This document shows, in pieces, positions 62,489-64,000 of a stretch of DNA of 64,000 bases (within the stretch, counting starts at the first letter, position 1; the number at the start of each line of letters is the position of its first letter). The notes below the pieces were generated by a model. It saw only the letters and a program-made list of their open reading frames with translations, searched no databases and had not been told where the DNA came from. Source of the stretch: SAR116 cluster bacterium AG-325-F22 (GTDB taxonomy: Bacteria; Pseudomonadota; Alphaproteobacteria; Puniceispirillales; Marisalimonadaceae); NCBI GenBank assembly GCA_003282885.1, contig QBYJ01000002.1, positions 1 to 64,000 on the forward strand. Reading direction: 5' to 3'. The translations under genes and the position numbers were made by a program.

Positions 62489-63496
62489 ATGAAGATTAAA
62501 ACATTAGATAATAAGACTATTTTAATTACAGGTGGGACAGGAACATTTGGACAAAACATAGTTAATAAAGTTTTAAGTGAATATAATCCAAGGAAAATAA
62601 TTGTATTTTCTAGAGATGAAATGAAACAATGGAAAATGTCAGAAACATATCAAAAAGAAAAAAGAATAAGATTTTTTATTGGAGATGTAAAAGACAGAGA
62701 AAGATTATATAGAGCTTTTAATGGTGTTGATTATGTTGTGCATGCAGCAGCTCTTAAAATAGTCCCAACAGCAGAATACAACCCTTTTGAATGTATCAAG
62801 ACAAACGTAATAGGAGCTATGAATGTTATAGATGCTGCTATTGATAATAACGTAAAAAAAGTTATTGCATTATCAACTGATAAAGCTTCCTCGCCAATAA
62901 ATCTTTATGGTGCTTCTAAGCTTGCATCTGATAAAATGTTTGTTGCAGCAAATAATTATTCAACCGATAGAACCTTACTTTCAGTTGTCAGGTATGGAAA
63001 TGTAATGGGTTCAAGGGGTTCTGTTATACCTTTTTTTCTACTAAAGAAAGATCAGGGAATACTTCCAATAACTGACTTTAAAATGACAAGATTTATGATA
63101 ACCATTGATCAAGGAGTTAAGTTTGTTTTGATGAGTTTAGAAAAAATGTTAGGTGGAGAAATTTTTGTAAAAAAAATTCCTTCAATTAAAATTACTGACA
63201 TTGCTAAAGCTGTATCTAAAAAAGCCGAATTAGTTGAAATAGGATTAAGGCCAGGAGAAAAAATACATGAACAAATGGTTGGAAAAGAAGATTCTATAAA
63301 CACATATGAATATAAAGATTATTTCAAAATTATACCTGATATTTTAATTCGAGGTGATAAAAGAAAAGTTATAGGTAATGGAAAAAAGGTTAAAGAAAAT
63401 TTTTTCTATTCGAGTGATATTAATAAAGAAAAATTGTCTGTGCCTGCTTTAGAAAAATGGATTCAGAAAAATAAAAATGAATTTTTAAAATTATGA
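62489..63496 (+). CDS. pseB: UDP-N-acetylglucosamine 4,6-dehydratase (inverting)
   Basis: KTILITGGTGTFGQNIVNKVLSEYNPRKIIVFSRDEMKQWKM; HAAALKIVPTAEYNPFECIKTNV; LSTDKASSPINLYGASKLASDK. Confidence 0.95.
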   Translation: MKIKTLDNKTILITGGTGTFGQNIVNKVLSEYNPRKIIVFSRDEMKQWKMSETYQKEKRIRFFIGDVKDRERLYRAFNGVDYVVHAAALKIVPTAEYNPFECIKTNVIGAMNVIDAAIDNNVKKVIALSTDKASSPINLYGASKLASDKMFVAANNYSTDRTLLSVVRYGNVMGSRGSVIPFFLLKKDQGILPITDFKMTRFMITIDQGVKFVLMSLEKMLGGEIFVKKIPSIKITDIAKAVSKKAELVEIGLRPGEKIHEQMVGKEDSINTYEYKDYFKIIPDILIRGDKRKVIGNGKKVKENFFYSSDINKEKLSVPALEKWIQKNKNEFLKL

Positions 63497-64000
63497 AAAT
63501 CCCTTACTCCAGACAATGGATTGACAATCAAGATTTAAGAGAAGTTGAAAAAGTTTTAAAATCAGATTTTATTACTCAAGGTCCTAAGATTGATGAATTT
63601 GAAACTGAGATTAGTAGATATGTTAATTCTTCATATTGTATAGCAGTAAATTCTGCAACTTCAGCCCTTCATTTGGCTTGTTTAGCTTTAGGTTTGAAAA
63701 AAGGTGACTTGTTTTGGACCTCACCTATCTCATTTGTGGCAAGTGCTAATTGTGGTATTTATTGTGGAGCAGAAGTTGATTTTGTAGACATTCATGAAGA
63801 TACATTCAATATAGATGTTTATAGTTTAGAAAAAAAACTCCATAAAGCAAAAACAATAGGAAGGTTACCTAAAGTCATTATTCCAGTACATATGGCAGGG
63901 CAATCCTCTGATGCTAAAAAAATATATGAATTAGTTAAGCCATATAATATAAAAATTATTGAAGATGCAAGCCATTCAATTGGAGGAACGTACAATAATA
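63493..64000 (+). CDS. pseC: UDP-4-amino-4,6-dideoxy-N-acetyl-beta-L-altrosamine transaminase, truncated by the window end
   Basis: MKIPYSRQWIDNQDLREVEKVLKSDFITQGPKIDEFE...NSATSALHLACLALG; EDASHSIGG; 4-nt ATGA overlap with pseB. Confidence 0.92.
   Translation, partial: MKIPYSRQWIDNQDLREVEKVLKSDFITQGPKIDEFETEISRYVNSSYCIAVNSATSALHLACLALGLKKGDLFWTSPISFVASANCGIYCGAEVDFVDIHEDTFNIDVYSLEKKLHKAKTIGRLPKVIIPVHMAGQSSDAKKIYELVKPYNIKIIEDASHSIGGTYNN

Noticed and set aside
27084-63496. Genomic island / prophage interpretation of the glycan-rich half
   Set aside because: No integrase, transposase, tRNA attachment site or flanking repeats were seen; housekeeping genes (pyrE, hppA, ggt) are interspersed.

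Overview
This is a 64 kb, very AT-rich, gene-dense chromosomal window. It most likely comes from an alphaproteobacterium with a streamlined genome, probably marine; that is inferred from the asd / sdhCDAB-zapE-mdh-sucCDAB-lpd synteny and from composition. Contents from left to right: (1) a TCA-cycle superoperon at about 1-15.3 kb; (2) housekeeping and transport genes at about 15-27 kb (SMR, class II aldolase, htpG, MFS, acyl-CoA dehydrogenase, GldAFG-like ABC module with DUF4340); (3) a tightly packed CDP-4-keto-6-deoxyhexose / C-methyl branched-sugar cluster at 27.1-33.0 kb; (4) amidase, aminotransferase, gamma-glutamyltransferase and pyrE; (5) a minus-strand galE-gmd-fcl-DMT nucleotide-sugar operon; (6) a flavoprotein/2-hydroxyacid dehydrogenase pair; (7) glycosyltransferases and an O-antigen ligase-like protein; (8) cell-wall recycling genes (AmpG-like, a leaderless YkuD protein, GH84-like, PIG-L deacetylase, AnmK, MurQ-like) interleaved with hppA and nucleotide-sugar dehydratase genes; (9) pseB and the start of pseC. 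The most unusual observations are a SucB (E2 of 2-oxoglutarate dehydrogenase) whose E3-binding domain lies N-terminal to the lipoyl domain instead of between lipoyl and catalytic domains, and an apparent cytoplasmic amino-sugar/muropeptide salvage set built around a GH84 (O-GlcNAcase-like) enzyme. I saw no rRNA, tRNA, CRISPR array, phage or transposase genes. Family calls come from reading motifs in the translations; no database search was run.
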